Origin: CAWAHD01 sp963781785
Lineage (GTDB): Bacteria > Planctomycetota > Planctomycetia > Isosphaerales > Isosphaeraceae
Direction: 5' to 3'
Length of the DNA: 64,000 bases
Assembly (NCBI GenBank): GCA_963781785.1
Contig: CAWAHD010000002.1
Location: 992,001 to 1,056,000 of the forward strand
Shown here: positions 63,720 to 64,000 of the stretch, piece by piece
Layout: each line of letters starts with the position of its first letter
How positions within the stretch are numbered: the stretch's first letter is position 1
Program-made: the position numbers and the translations under genes
Notes under the pieces: generated by a model
The model's database searches: none
Seen by the model: the letters and a program-made list of their open reading frames with translations, nothing else
What the model was told of the DNA's origin: nothing

Positions 63720-64000
63720 TCACCTCTGCTCTAAAATTCGCTTGAGCTCTTCAGCTTGCTCACTGGTGAGGATTCCTTCCAATGCGACTTGCTCGGCGTG
63801 CTCGACGAAGCTCTGCCGTTGTTCGTCGGTCGCCTGTTTAAGTCTTTTGGCTCTGGCTCCCTTTGCTGTCACCGCGCCATCGGCACTCTGGAGCGTGATA
63901 AAGGCAAGTCCACCCCGTACAACGTCATCAAGGTCTTTCACGATGCCGATCTGCACATCTGTGAGCTTGAGGCGGATCGCCGTCGCGGAGCCGATCAGCG
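63720..64000 (-). CDS. Cassette gene 0, copy B: secreted HAExxALEGIL protein (3' end only)
   Basis: The C-terminal end of a gene whose start lies beyond the window; the frame is open to position 64000. It reads ...ATAIRLKLTDVQIGIVKDLD..., then FVEHAEQVALEGILTSEQAE, ending LKRILEQR. The HAExxALEGIL motif and the RLxLT...Q segment match the gene at 50898, which occupies the same place relative to gene 1 in copy A. The C-termini differ, so the copies have diverged or are only paralogous. The 283 bp between it and gene 1 hold nothing I recognise. Confidence 0.7.
   Translation of the reverse strand, partial: LIGSATAIRLKLTDVQIGIVKDLDDVVRGGLAFITLQSADGAVTAKGARAKRLKQATDEQRQSFVEHAEQVALEGILTSEQAEELKRILEQR

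Larger units (their letters stand above)
56336..64000. repeat. Segmental duplication, copy B (runs off the window)
   Basis: Homologous to copy A from 44391. Contains the leader (56336-56960), a hugely expanded palindromic array, gene 2, gene 1 and the end of gene 0, all in the same orientation as copy A. The right end lies beyond the window. Confidence 0.85.

Overview
GC-rich chromosomal DNA, almost certainly from a planctomycete (Isosphaerales/Gemmatales-like). Markers are a Planctomycete-cytochrome/DUF1549/DUF1553 gene paired with a DUF1501 gene, a PEP-CTERM protein, sigma factors with membrane or export-domain extensions, Ser/Thr kinases fused to TPR or WD40 repeats, a protein with an LEDRxLL sorting motif, and several families of short palindromic repeats typical of these genomes. 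No rRNA, tRNA or CRISPR array was seen.

Layout. 0.4-3.8 kb: a plus-strand operon with a SpoIIAA-like protein, the B12 and catalytic subunits of a split methylmalonyl-CoA mutase, and methylmalonyl-CoA decarboxylase; together these would interconvert succinyl-CoA and propionyl-CoA. 4-6 kb (minus): PEP-CTERM protein and an SDR reductase. 6.1-11.2 kb (plus): DUF1549/DUF1553, DUF1501 and a TPR lipoprotein. 11.2-14.7 kb (minus): a four-helix-bundle gene set between inverted hexamer arrays, an FAH-family enzyme and a sigma factor fused to a Wza-like export protein. 14.8-19.1 kb (minus): an APH-like kinase and an enolase paralog, originally about 37 nt apart, now separated by a complete IS1380-type element. 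19.9-25.5 kb (plus): a tripartite EmrA/EmrB/TolC-type exporter plus a small Cys/Trp/Pro-rich secreted protein. 25.6-43.9 kb: a signalling district with three sigma factors, two giant kinases (TPR; 14 WD40 repeats), one two-component pair, and secreted proteins including one with a C-terminal HINT domain.

44.4-64 kb: a segmental duplication. A three-gene cassette (secreted protein with a HAExxALEGIL motif, then two large membrane proteins with an amidotransferase-like domain) occurs at 45.6-52.1 kb and again from 58.2 kb past the window end, in the same orientation. Both copies are preceded by the same repeat-rich leader and end in a palindromic tandem array (5 units in copy A, about 35 in copy B, with a 367-bp higher-order period). 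Between the copies lie a Cys-Ser repeat protein, a carboxypeptidase-regulatory-like protein, and remnants of a DUF4160 gene and an acyl-CoA synthetase gene. This duplicated cassette is the best candidate for an undescribed system.

Reading caution. About 22 reading-frame breaks occur in otherwise well-conserved genes. Most are repaired by one added base, and where the two duplicated copies can be compared, each copy lacks a base the other has. Sequencing or assembly indels explain most of these better than genuine decay, so broken genes are listed as one CDS spanning the break unless there is independent evidence of decay.
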